64,000 nucleotides of DNA, taken from W0P28-013 sp051870755. Lineage in GTDB: Bacteria > Bacteroidota > Bacteroidia > Bacteroidales > Paludibacteraceae. The position numbers and the translations under genes are program-made. Below are positions 8,008 to 15,724 of the stretch, piece by piece (within the stretch, counting starts at the first letter, position 1; every line of letters begins with the position of its first letter). Under the pieces are notes generated by a model. It saw only the letters and a program-made list of their open reading frames with translations. It did not search any database and was not told where the DNA came from. The stretch spans positions 124,001 to 188,000 of the forward strand of contig JBJECE010000028.1 in the NCBI GenBank assembly GCA_051870755.1, given 5' to 3'.

Positions 8008-9267
8008 ATGTTGCCTTTAGCAGAACGTTTGCGTCCGAAAACATTGGACGATTACATAGGACAAAAGCATTTGGTAGGCGCCGGTGCTGTGATGCGCAAA
8101 ATGATTGAGTCGGGCAATCTCTCGTCGTTCATTTTGTGGGGGCCGCCGGGCGTTGGCAAAACGACCTTGGCCAAAATCATTGCCAACCGCATGGAACGCC
8201 CGTTTTACACGCTGAGTGCCGTAACTTCGGGCGTGAAAGATGTGCGCGAGGTGATTGAAAAAGCCAAACAGGTGCGTTTTTTCAATCAGGCGAATCCGAT
8301 TTTGTTCATCGACGAGATTCATCGTTTCAGCAAATCGCAGCAAGATTCGCTGCTGGGCGCCGTCGAAAACGGCACATTTACACTGATTGGCGCCACTACC
8401 GAAAATCCTTCGTTCGAGGTCATCACGCCGCTGCTGTCGCGCTGTCAGGTCTATGTGCTGAAACCGCTCGACAAAGACGATTTGCTCGAATTGGCGCAGC
8501 GTGCGCTCACGCGCGATACCGAACTGAAACAGCGCGAAATTGTCATTGCCGAGCCCGAAAGCCTGTTGCGCTATTCAGGTGGCGATGCGCGTAAGTTATT
8601 GAACATCATCGAGTTGGTTTGCAATGCGCAACCCGATGGAAAAATCGTCATCGACAATGCTACGGTTACCGAGCGGCTGCAACAAAATCCGATGGCTTAC
8701 GACAAAGATGGCGAGATGCACTACGACATCATTTCGGCGTTCATCAAAAGCATTCGCGGGAGCGACCCCGACGCCGCCATCTATTGGTTGGCGCGCATGG
8801 TAGCCGGCGGCGAAGATCCCAAATTCATCGCGCGGCGCTTGGTCATTTCGGCGGCCGAAGATATCGGTTTGGCCAATCCCAATGCGCTGTTGCTGGCAAA
8901 TGCCTGTTTCGATGCCGTGCAGAAAATCGGCTGGCCTGAAGGACGCATCCCGCTGGCCGAAACGACCATCTATTTGGCATCGAGCCCCAAAAGCAACTCG
9001 GCGTACATGGCCATAAACGATGCGCTCGCCCTTGTCGAAAAAACGGGCAATCTGCCCGTGCCGCTGCATCTGCGGAATGCGCCCACCAAACTGATGGACC
9101 AACTCGGCTATGGCAAGGACTACAAGTATGCACACGATTTTGCCGGCCATTTTGTCAAACAGCAATACAAACCCGACGAGTTGAAAGATACGGCTTTGTG
9201 GCAACCGCAAACCAATGCGGCTGAACAAAAATTGGCCGAACATCTGAAAACGTTGTGGGGAAAGTAA
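8008..9267 (+). CDS. rarA: Replication-associated recombination protein A (RarA/MgsA AAA+ ATPase)
   Basis: A 419-residue clamp-loader-like AAA+ ATPase. It has the opening LAERLRPKTLDDYIGQ, Walker A GPPGVGKTT (about residues 46-54), Walker B LFIDEIHRF, sensor 1 GATTENPSF, and the C-terminal tetramerisation region ending KTLWGK. RarA acts at stalled replication forks and on single-stranded gaps. The ATG at 8008 is used; an in-frame TTG at 7972 would lie within the promoter. The gene is monocistronic or reads into the DUF4476 gene 44 bases downstream, which also has its own promoter. Confidence 0.96.
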   Translation: MLPLAERLRPKTLDDYIGQKHLVGAGAVMRKMIESGNLSSFILWGPPGVGKTTLAKIIANRMERPFYTLSAVTSGVKDVREVIEKAKQVRFFNQANPILFIDEIHRFSKSQQDSLLGAVENGTFTLIGATTENPSFEVITPLLSRCQVYVLKPLDKDDLLELAQRALTRDTELKQREIVIAEPESLLRYSGGDARKLLNIIELVCNAQPDGKIVIDNATVTERLQQNPMAYDKDGEMHYDIISAFIKSIRGSDPDAAIYWLARMVAGGEDPKFIARRLVISAAEDIGLANPNALLLANACFDAVQKIGWPEGRIPLAETTIYLASSPKSNSAYMAINDALALVEKTGNLPVPLHLRNAPTKLMDQLGYGKDYKYAHDFAGHFVKQQYKPDELKDTALWQPQTNAAEQKLAEHLKTLWGK

Positions 9268-9284
9268 TTTTTTTGGTATTTTTG
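9253..9284 (+). promoter_or_regulatory. Promoter for the DUF4476 gene, overlapping the end of rarA
   Basis: TTG (9253-9255), 21 bases, TATTTTTG (9277-9284), then ATG at 9312. The -33 element lies within the last codons of rarA. Confidence 0.65.
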
Positions 9285-9311
9285 CAACATCAATCAAACT
9301 CTATAACAGCA

Positions 9312-9713
9312 ATGAAAAAAATCACGCTTCTTGTCGTACTGTTAGTGGCGTGCGGTACTTTGGCCGCTGCCGACGACAACGCCGCTTTGGCTGCCGACTC
9401 GCTGCAAGCCGCTACCGACACGGTGGCTGCCGCCGTCAAAACCAAAACACCCTATTGTAAATACAAAACGGCTACCGACGGCCAAGCCAACGCCATGGCT
9501 TTTTTGATGAAACGGGAACAATTTGATGAAGGACGGCTGAAACTCGGCCGCAAATACATCAAATATTACAAGCTGACGACCGTACAATTGGAAAAATTAG
9601 TTGAAACGTTTACATACAACGATTTCAAACTGAAATTTCTGAAAAAAGCGGAAAAACATTGTAGCGATCCGGAAAACTACACAGCGCTCGTCGGGCGCTA
9701 TTACGCACAATAA
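9312..9713 (+). CDS. Secreted DUF4476 protein
   Basis: A 133-residue exported protein. A signal peptide (MKKITLLVVLLVACGTLAAA) is followed by an Ala/Asp-rich linker, then a compact domain with FDEGRLKLGRKYIKYY, LTTVQLEKLVETFTYND, FKLKFLKKAEKHC and ENYTAL. That order (KL..A helix, a Q-[VL]-x2-[LI] helix, F-x-[FY]-x2-[SN/D]-K-L, then a Cys and NY) is the DUF4476 pattern. The signal peptide has a cysteine (VACG), but a lipobox is not clear. The function is unknown. The 3' end faces the convergent nhaC gene 13 bases away. Confidence 0.85.
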   Translation: MKKITLLVVLLVACGTLAAADDNAALAADSLQAATDTVAAAVKTKTPYCKYKTATDGQANAMAFLMKREQFDEGRLKLGRKYIKYYKLTTVQLEKLVETFTYNDFKLKFLKKAEKHCSDPENYTALVGRYYAQ

Positions 9714-9725
9714 GTCCGCACGCAT

Positions 9726-11009
9726 TTACCGCTTCGGCCATTGCAACCCAATGGAAATCAGCACGATGACGGCCAAACACATCGGGTAGTACAAGTGCGG
9801 AATGATGGCCAAAGGCGACACAGCCGCCAATCCCGATACCATCAGCAGTTGTGCGCCGTACGGAATGATGCCTTGTATGACGCACGACACGGTGTCCAAC
9901 AAACTTGCGGTGCGCTGTGGCGTAATGCCGTAGCGACTTGAAATGTCGCGGGCGATGTCGCCGGTCGTCAAGATGGCGATGGTGTTGTTCGCCGTGCAGA
10001 TATTGGCCAAAGCCGTGAGCGATGTGATGGAAATTTCGGCGCCGCGCCGGCTGCCGATGTGGCGCGTCAGTAGGTTGGTCAGAAAGGCCAAACCGCCATT
10101 CAGACGCACAATTTCGAGCAGACCGCCGGCCAACATCGTGATAATGATCAGTTCGCACATCGACTGAATGCCGTCGCCCATCGAGGTGAACAAATCGATG
10201 AAACTGATGGCGTCGCATGCCACACCGATGATGCCTGCTGCAGTGATGCCGGCCAACAGCACTATCAACACATTGATGCCGGCTACGGCAGATACTATCA
10301 CAATCAGGTACGGAATGACTTTGACCCAATCGACCGTGGTGTGGTGCGTGGCCAAGTGAATGTTGCTGCCAACGATGGCGTAAAGTATCAGTGTGGCGAT
10401 GGCGGCCGGAATGACCAACCGAAAATTGGTGCGAAATTTGTCGCGCATGGAACAACCTTGCGTTTGTGTGGCAGCGATAGTCGTGTCGGAAATGAACGAC
10501 AGATTATCACCAAAAAATGCGCCGCCGACAACGATGCCCACCAACCATTCGACCGAACAGCCGGTTTGCTCGGCCAAGCCCGTAACGATAGGCGTCAGCG
10601 CCACTATCGACCCGACCGATGTGCCGATTGACATAGAAACCAGGCAGGTGGCCAAGAAAATGCCTGCCGGCAGAAAATCGGCCGGAATGGCGCTCAGCGT
10701 GAGCGACACCGTAGCATCGACGGCACCAACCGATTTGGCGACGGCGGCAAAGGCGCCGGCCAATACGAAAATCCAAATCATGTACATGATGCGCGGGTTG
10801 GCCGCTCCTTCCGAAAAATGAGTGATGCGCTCAGAAAATGTGGTTCCGCGCGTGATGGCTATGGCATACACCGACGCCAGCAAAAAGGCTACGGCAATGG
10901 GAATGCGGTAGAAGTCGCCGGCAATGACAGACCCGACCAAATAGACTAACAACAAAACAATGACGGGCGAAACAGCCAACAATCCGTGGCGCGTTTGGTT
11001 CTGATTCAT
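9726..11009 (-). CDS. NhaC-family Na+/H+ antiporter
   Basis: A 427-residue inner-membrane protein with about eleven to twelve hydrophobic segments. It contains the conserved core MSIGTSVGSIVALTPI, followed by VVGGAFFGDNLSFISDTTIAA, which carries the G-D-N-L-S-P/F-I-S-D-T signature of NhaC transporters. Such proteins exchange cytoplasmic sodium for protons or move related substrates (malate/lactate in MleN). A second conserved helix, ANICTANNTIAILTTGDIA, lies near residue 335. It ends an operon: its ATG follows the small Cys-rich CWC gene by 6 bases. The precise ion specificity is not visible. Confidence 0.92.
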   Translation of the reverse strand: MNQNQTRHGLLAVSPVIVLLLVYLVGSVIAGDFYRIPIAVAFLLASVYAIAITRGTTFSERITHFSEGAANPRIMYMIWIFVLAGAFAAVAKSVGAVDATVSLTLSAIPADFLPAGIFLATCLVSMSIGTSVGSIVALTPIVTGLAEQTGCSVEWLVGIVVGGAFFGDNLSFISDTTIAATQTQGCSMRDKFRTNFRLVIPAAIATLILYAIVGSNIHLATHHTTVDWVKVIPYLIVIVSAVAGINVLIVLLAGITAAGIIGVACDAISFIDLFTSMGDGIQSMCELIIITMLAGGLLEIVRLNGGLAFLTNLLTRHIGSRRGAEISITSLTALANICTANNTIAILTTGDIARDISSRYGITPQRTASLLDTVSCVIQGIIPYGAQLLMVSGLAAVSPLAIIPHLYYPMCLAVIVLISIGLQWPKR

Positions 11010-11015
11010 AGCAGG

Positions 11016-11195
11016 TTATGATTTTTCGGCAAATGATTGTAGGCACGCTCGGCACAGACAGGCGTCGCCATAGGTTTGGTGTAGCAGCCGGCGTGTTGCC
11101 GGCGATAATGAAATGCCTGCGCACTGACATTGGATCGGATTGTCGTGCCTGCATATCAAGGTGGTTCCGCAGCGCGGACAAATTTTTGTGATCAT
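11016..11195 (-). CDS. Small cysteine-rich CWC-type protein
   Basis: A 59-residue protein whose sequence begins MITKICPRCGTTLIC and ends AEKS. Seven to eight cysteines are arranged as CPRC, a single Cys, CQC, then CLCRAC. This matches the cysteine-rich CWC family (PF14375 pattern: CPxC, CxC, CLCxxC), which probably binds a metal. Its ATG overlaps the stop codon of the eamA gene (ATGA at 11195-11192), and nhaC begins 6 bases after it, so it is translationally coupled inside a transporter operon. Its function is unknown. The tight coupling and the intact motif argue that it is a real gene despite its size. Confidence 0.85.
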   Translation of the reverse strand: MITKICPRCGTTLICRHDNPIQCQCAGISLSPATRRLLHQTYGDACLCRACLQSFAEKS

Positions 11196-12097
11196 TTGCG
11201 TAATTTGTTGAACGTGAATAGTTTATGCGACGATTGGCAAATGAACAATCCGCCGATGACAAGGCCGATGCCCAGCCATTTGCTCCACGTCAGTTGCTCG
11301 CCGAACAACAGCAGCATGAGCAGCGCTGTGAAAGCCGGACGAATGTTGTTGAAGGCGTTGGCGCGCGTTACACCAATGCGGCGCACCACATAACAAAACA
11401 ACACGAACGCTGCCACCGAGGCGAACACCGCCAAATAGACCACAGCTGCAAACGACCGCCAACTGAACGCAAATGTCGCCCAATGCGGCAAATCGATTAC
11501 GCAAAAAGTGGGGTAGAATAGCACCAAACTGAACGCCTGCACATAAAAGACGATGGTCAGACTGTTGTATTTGGTGGGAATTTTGCGCAGCAACACGGTA
11601 TAGAGCACGGCGGCAAACACCGCTCCGAACAGCAGCAACAAACCCGCCGGCGATGCGATGTCCACACTGCCTGTGGTCGTTATCAGCATCAGCACACCGA
11701 TGGTGGAAATGACGATGCCGACGATGTTGTTCCATGTAACGCGTTCGCGCAGCAGCACAAATGCAAACAGCGGCGCAAAGAGCGGCCCCGTGCTCAAAAT
11801 CACTTCGGAGATGGTGGGCGATGCCAGCAGTTTCAGCCCGTAGGTCTCGAGCATGTAGTAGCAGAATGGTTGAATGATGCCGGCGGCCACGAATAGTTTG
11901 ATGTCTTGCTTGTCGAGCCGTTGCAGCGACTTGGTGGCGCGCCCGACGACGAACATCAGCGCCACGGCCAGCGTGAAACGCATGGTAACCAGTGTCAGCG
12001 GGCGGAAACTCTCCAAACCGATGCCGGTGGCAATGACCGACGACGACCAAATAATCATGGCCACGATGATGGCGATGTAGGCTGTCAGATTTTTCAT
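11192..12097 (-). CDS. EamA/DMT-family transporter
   Basis: A 301-residue protein with ten predicted membrane helices in two EamA repeats of five. The first starts IAIIVAMIIWSSSVIATG and the second at the stretch after TGSVDIASPAGLLLL. The characteristic EamA sequence RVTWNNIVGIVISTIGVLML occurs at the end of repeat one and LTWSKWLGIGLVIGGLFI at the end of repeat two. Such proteins export amino acids or metabolites. It is the first gene of the eamA-CWC-nhaC operon with a TACCTTTG element 27 bases upstream. The substrate is unknown. Confidence 0.92.
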   Translation of the reverse strand: MKNLTAYIAIIVAMIIWSSSVIATGIGLESFRPLTLVTMRFTLAVALMFVVGRATKSLQRLDKQDIKLFVAAGIIQPFCYYMLETYGLKLLASPTISEVILSTGPLFAPLFAFVLLRERVTWNNIVGIVISTIGVLMLITTTGSVDIASPAGLLLLFGAVFAAVLYTVLLRKIPTKYNSLTIVFYVQAFSLVLFYPTFCVIDLPHWATFAFSWRSFAAVVYLAVFASVAAFVLFCYVVRRIGVTRANAFNNIRPAFTALLMLLLFGEQLTWSKWLGIGLVIGGLFICQSSHKLFTFNKLRK

Positions 12098-12123
12098 GTG
12101 TACTACCTTGAATAAATTTTTTG

Positions 12124-12131
12124 CAAAGGTA
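12124..12131 (-). promoter_or_regulatory. -7 element for the eamA-CWC-nhaC operon
   Basis: TACCTTTG on the minus strand, 26 bases before the ATG at 12097. No TTG occurs at the normal -33 spacing. Confidence 0.45.
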
Positions 12132-12182
12132 GTAATTTTATTTGAGTTTTTGGCGTTTCGGTCGGATTTTGGAGTCGCTATT

Positions 12183-13330
12183 TCACCAATTTCGCCGTGG
12201 CGCTATGCGCTTGTCGGCATATTGCACGACGTCTTTGATAACAAGTTTCTGCACCGCCGAGATGAAGGTTTCCATAAAATCAACGTCGATTTCGTCGGAG
12301 GAAGTTATGGGGAGTTGGATAGAATCGTTTTTTATACGTTCCCAACCGGCTTTATTCGTCCATTCATAACTACCATAAATTCTTTTTGAGATTGCACTAA
12401 CAAGAAATAAAGATTGGTCGTCGGTCAAAATCTTATCTGAATAAATCCATCGTATTGCATAAGCATCTTGCAAAACAGTAAATTCTTTACTTTGGTAGAA
12501 GGTGGCACCTGTATTTGCTCCATTTGCAGAAATGGAAATTACATTTTTGAGAACAGTTGCGTTTTTTCTCGGCACATAATTATTCAGTCCTTGATTCTGT
12601 ATTCCCGCTGTCAATGCCGGTAAATCATATTCCTCTTGTGCAATATTTGGTAAATCACTGGTCTTGTATTTCAAAGAATTTACTTTGATCTTTTCGAACA
12701 AATCTCCAAGCCTGAATTTTCCCCACTTGACATGCTCAAATTCTTCCAAAACCGTTTGTTCTGCTGCGGTCAGTGCGTAATCCTTTAGGCCGGTGGTTAA
12801 AAGGTAAGCGTCAATTTCGCACATGCGTTCCTCCTCAATTTCGCGGATAAACGACTCCATAAAATCGAAGTCGATGTAGCCTGTTGATGTGATTGGAATA
12901 GTAATTATATGATTCTTTATATCATCAAGTTTATATCCACCTTGTTGACCATCATAGAAACTTACAAACTTCTGAATAAGTGTTACAAAAAAATAAGCAA
13001 TATATTCATTCCAACGAGATAAGATTTCTTTAGGCGTCAGTTTGTCTATGTTTTGTGAACAATAATAAAGCTCTTTTTGATATTTTACATATTTGTAGTT
13101 ACCTATTACTGTTGCAGTTATTGTAAAAGGTTCGTTTGGCTCAAAATCTCTTTGTTCGATAAAACCTTGAATACCATTGTTTTCAAAAGTTCTTCCGACA
13201 AAATTTATACCTTTATGGACAAAATTTATTGCATTTGAATCTAAAGATTTTGTTCCAACAATCTCGAACAAATCTCCAAGCCTGAATTTTCCCCACTTGA
13301 CCGCTTGTAGTTTTTTGTCAAGCGGGGCAT
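12183..13330 (-). CDS. Restriction-modification specificity subunit (S), out of frame at an A6 tract near its start
   Basis: Two half-subunits in tandem, each opening with VKWGKFRLGDLFE (encoded by identical 38-bp DNA) followed by a target-recognition region and a helical spacer (IDFDFMESFIREIEEE, then IDVDFMETFISAV). The only sensible start, ATG at 13330, directly abuts the stop of the M gene (TAGATG) and reads MPRLTK; the frame of the body needs one extra base in the A6 run at 13316-13311, after which it would read MPRLTKKLQAVKWGKF. As it stands, the body has no ATG start. The gene is clearly more AT-rich than its neighbours, as expected for acquired DNA. It would direct the M/nuclease subunit to its DNA target. 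Alternatives are a sequencing error or a start at an unusual codon. Confidence 0.8.
12694..12731. repeat. 38-bp direct repeat, second S half
   Basis: Identical to 13264-13301. It encodes the conserved opening of the second target-recognition half (VKWGKFRLGDLFE). The copies are 570 bases apart, exactly 190 codons. Confidence 0.9.
13264..13301. repeat. 38-bp direct repeat, first S half
   Basis: Identical to 12694-12731 and just downstream (in gene direction) of the A6 tract at 13311-13316. It begins the first target-recognition half. Confidence 0.9.
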
Positions 13331-15409
13331 CTATTTTCCCAGGCTGTCCTCCACGGCGTTTTGATTTTTCAACAGATTTGAAACTTCCCACGCAAGGTAG
13401 TCGGCCACGGTCTTTTTGAAATCTGCGAGCGTAGGCGTTGTGTCTATCGGTGCCGTTTGGTTCCAATCCGCGCCGTTTTCGGGGTCGATGGTGCCTTCGT
13501 AGTACTCTTTGTCGGTAAATAGTCGGAGTTTCTTTTTGCCGAATCGTACCAAATCGACAAGTTCGGCGTAGCGGCCTTTGGCATTATCCGTGTCGCGCAG
13601 ATTGACGCTCGATTTTGCTTTTTTGCGGTTGGCGCGTGTGTAGCCGTCGTTGCCGAAGTCGATAAATTTTACGGTTTCGTCTTTTTGGTGCGCTTCGCCC
13701 ACGCGGAACACATAGATGTAGGTTTGTACGCTCGATTTGCCCACAAACAGGTCAATCGGCATTTTGATGCTTGCAATCAATGTGGAGTGTTTCAGAATTT
13801 TTTTGTTGTATTCCGTGGCTTTTCCGCTGCCGGCCGACCCTTGAATGATGATGGCTGCGTAGCCTTTGCTCATCATACCGAGTGCTTTTTCGACGAATAT
13901 CATGCCGTTGCCTTTGGCCGAATAGGGTGGATTCAGTATGAATGCATCGGCCGGAAATTTTTTGTCGGTGTCGCCAAAGCCATAATTGCCCGAAAAGTCG
14001 AGCAGCGAGTCTTTGTTCAAAATGTTCGACGAACCGTCGCCCATCAAAATCATGTTCAGCACCGCCAACATGTAGATGCTTGGCAAAATTTCGAGTCCCA
14101 ATATCTGATTGGCTTTTATGGCTGCCGATTTTTTGGCAAGTTCTTCAGGCGATTTTATTTTTTCTTTGGCGTCGTCGAGCATTTCGTTCATGGCGGCCAC
14201 CAACAAGCCTGCCGAACCGGTGGCAAAGTCCCAGACGTACGAATCTTTGTTGACGCGGGCAAGTTTTACGAGCAGTTTCCCGACGTAAATCGGTGTAAGC
14301 ACCACATCGTTGAGTTTGTCTTGCGTAAAGCCGAGCCAACCATACATTTTGTTGAATAGTTTGCCGGTAAAATCGGTGGTCAGCCCGATTTTGTAGTAAT
14401 AGCCCAAATCATCGACAATTTTGCAGAAAACCCGTTTCAGTTGGCTTTCGCCGTTGTTGTCCACCTTGTTGATGTTGTCGGTCAGCAGTGTGTTGGCCAG
14501 CGTGCGTTCAATCAGTTCGCGCTTGTCTTGCGGCACGTTCTTTTCGCGCAGGAAGTTTTTTATTTTATTTATCACGATGTCGCCATCGCGCAGGCCGTTT
14601 TCGGTACTCGATTTCAAATCGTCTTTCTCGAGCGGCACTACCATGTATTTGTACGGATTGTTGGGGTCGGTTACGCCCAATGTGGCAATGATGGTGGCTG
14701 CTACTAGATAAACACGATCGTTTTCGCCAAGCCCTTTTTCGGTTTGATAAATGTCGTTGTTTAGTTTTACAAGACACGATGCAATCTCGTCGTCGCGTTG
14801 TTGCTTGATGGCTTCGAGTTCTTTGTCGGTGAGCGACAATGTTTTGACTTTTTCGATAAACGCGTTGAAATTCTCTTGTTTTAAGAACGAAAAGTCGGTG
14901 TAGTCGTCCACTTTCTGCCCGACACCGAGGTTCTTTTTCGACACGCAATAAACGCCAATTTGATGTTCGAGCCGTCCGGCGGCATTTCTGAAACCGGTCA
15001 TGCCGATGGCGATTATTTGGTCGAATGTGGTATATTGCAGAAGCGCATTGGCGTAATGCACGGCACCATTGACGGCGTAATTTTTGATGCTGTCGAAGTC
15101 GAGTTCGTTATTCTCTTTTCGTACGACTACCTGATTATTTTTGTCAAACTTGACGAGTTTGTCTTTGTAGCCTTTGTACTCAATCAGGATGGGATAAAAA
15201 TGACCCGACATGTCTTGCAGCAGTAATTTGCAGTCGGGTCTGTTTCCGCCTTTGCCGCCTTGTTTCGATTCGTAGGCTTTTAGCGCTTTGTCGATTTCGG
15301 AGTTGCCCAGCGATTCTTGCTCGAGTTTGTAATCAAGGTTGTACGATTTGAGCCAACCATTGGCAAGGTCGGCAATGTTTGGCTCGACGGACTGAATGTT
15401 TTTCGCCAT
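13331..15409 (-). CDS. Fused nuclease / N6-adenine methyltransferase (BcgI-like R-M subunit)
   Basis: A 692-residue protein, well above the roughly 500 of a plain HsdM. Residues 1-110 carry a PD-(D/E)xK nuclease pattern: Glu in an early helix (30-38), RPD with D59, then IEYKG with E77 and K79. The middle is helical. The methyltransferase follows with SAM motif WDFATGSAGLLV near 391 and catalytic NPPY near 494. No separate hsdR gene is present on either side. The arrangement (nuclease-methyltransferase subunit followed by a separate S subunit) is that of BcgI-like type IIB enzymes, which cut on both sides of a bipartite site. An alternative is a type I HsdM with an unusual N-terminus, but the nuclease residues argue against it. 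Confidence 0.85.
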   Translation of the reverse strand: MAKNIQSVEPNIADLANGWLKSYNLDYKLEQESLGNSEIDKALKAYESKQGGKGGNRPDCKLLLQDMSGHFYPILIEYKGYKDKLVKFDKNNQVVVRKENNELDFDSIKNYAVNGAVHYANALLQYTTFDQIIAIGMTGFRNAAGRLEHQIGVYCVSKKNLGVGQKVDDYTDFSFLKQENFNAFIEKVKTLSLTDKELEAIKQQRDDEIASCLVKLNNDIYQTEKGLGENDRVYLVAATIIATLGVTDPNNPYKYMVVPLEKDDLKSSTENGLRDGDIVINKIKNFLREKNVPQDKRELIERTLANTLLTDNINKVDNNGESQLKRVFCKIVDDLGYYYKIGLTTDFTGKLFNKMYGWLGFTQDKLNDVVLTPIYVGKLLVKLARVNKDSYVWDFATGSAGLLVAAMNEMLDDAKEKIKSPEELAKKSAAIKANQILGLEILPSIYMLAVLNMILMGDGSSNILNKDSLLDFSGNYGFGDTDKKFPADAFILNPPYSAKGNGMIFVEKALGMMSKGYAAIIIQGSAGSGKATEYNKKILKHSTLIASIKMPIDLFVGKSSVQTYIYVFRVGEAHQKDETVKFIDFGNDGYTRANRKKAKSSVNLRDTDNAKGRYAELVDLVRFGKKKLRLFTDKEYYEGTIDPENGADWNQTAPIDTTPTLADFKKTVADYLAWEVSNLLKNQNAVEDSLGK

Positions 15410-15724
15410 ACACTTTTGCTGTTTTTCAGCGTCAGCAACTTACCGGAAACACGAGTCGCAAAAACCCAGAATATAAAAAGGCGTGAAGTTCACCTATTAT
15501 ACTCAGTGGGAATTTGCAGAGACCCGTGTTTATAAATAAGTTCCGTCCACGCTGTCGCGGGACGTTCACTGAACTTATTCGCTATAAACACATCTCTAAA
15601 ATCTGCAAATTTTCTGAGTATCCGAATAAATAGCAAACGCTATGGTTGATAATATGTTAGTCTGATTTTGTTGCTTTTCTTGTTGTTTGGTTGAATGTTT
15701 TTATTATGTTTGTGTCTTCCGTTT
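15410..15724. other. Gene-free interval between the R-M locus and trpS
   Basis: I see no credible coding frame in these 315 bases. The interval is AT-rich and is dominated by the large palindrome at 15499-15621. A small hairpin (TTGCTG / CAGCAA) lies at about 15416-15439, and on the minus strand a short stem followed by TTTTT lies at 15494-15476. Confidence 0.7.
15499..15621. repeat. 123-bp imperfect palindrome (possible structured RNA or small mobile element)
   Basis: Five paired blocks are separated by small loops: 15499-15506 with 15614-15621 (8 bp), 15511-15520 with 15602-15611 (10 bp, AATTTGCAGA), 15526-15534 with 15583-15591 (9 bp, GTGTTTATA), 15535-15542 with 15572-15579 (8 bp), and 15544-15548 with 15560-15564 (5 bp). 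The loop is about 11 bases. All 40 pairs are Watson-Crick. Internal loops are 4/2, 5/10, 0/3 and 1/7 bases. No TAnnTTTG promoter was found on either side. It may be a structured RNA (6S-like RNAs have comparable long interrupted hairpins), a non-autonomous element, or a recombination site. Confidence 0.75.

Noticed and set aside
12183..13466. Longer S gene starting at a TTG (13466)
   Set aside because: It overlaps the M gene by 136 bases in another frame and its first 50 residues are a shadow of the M C-terminus. An ATG adjoining the M stop plus a one-base tract shift gives a far better protein.
15410..15724. A tRNA or rRNA in the gap
   Set aside because: No T-loop GGTTCGANNC pattern or acceptor pairing was found. 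The palindrome does not fold as a cloverleaf.
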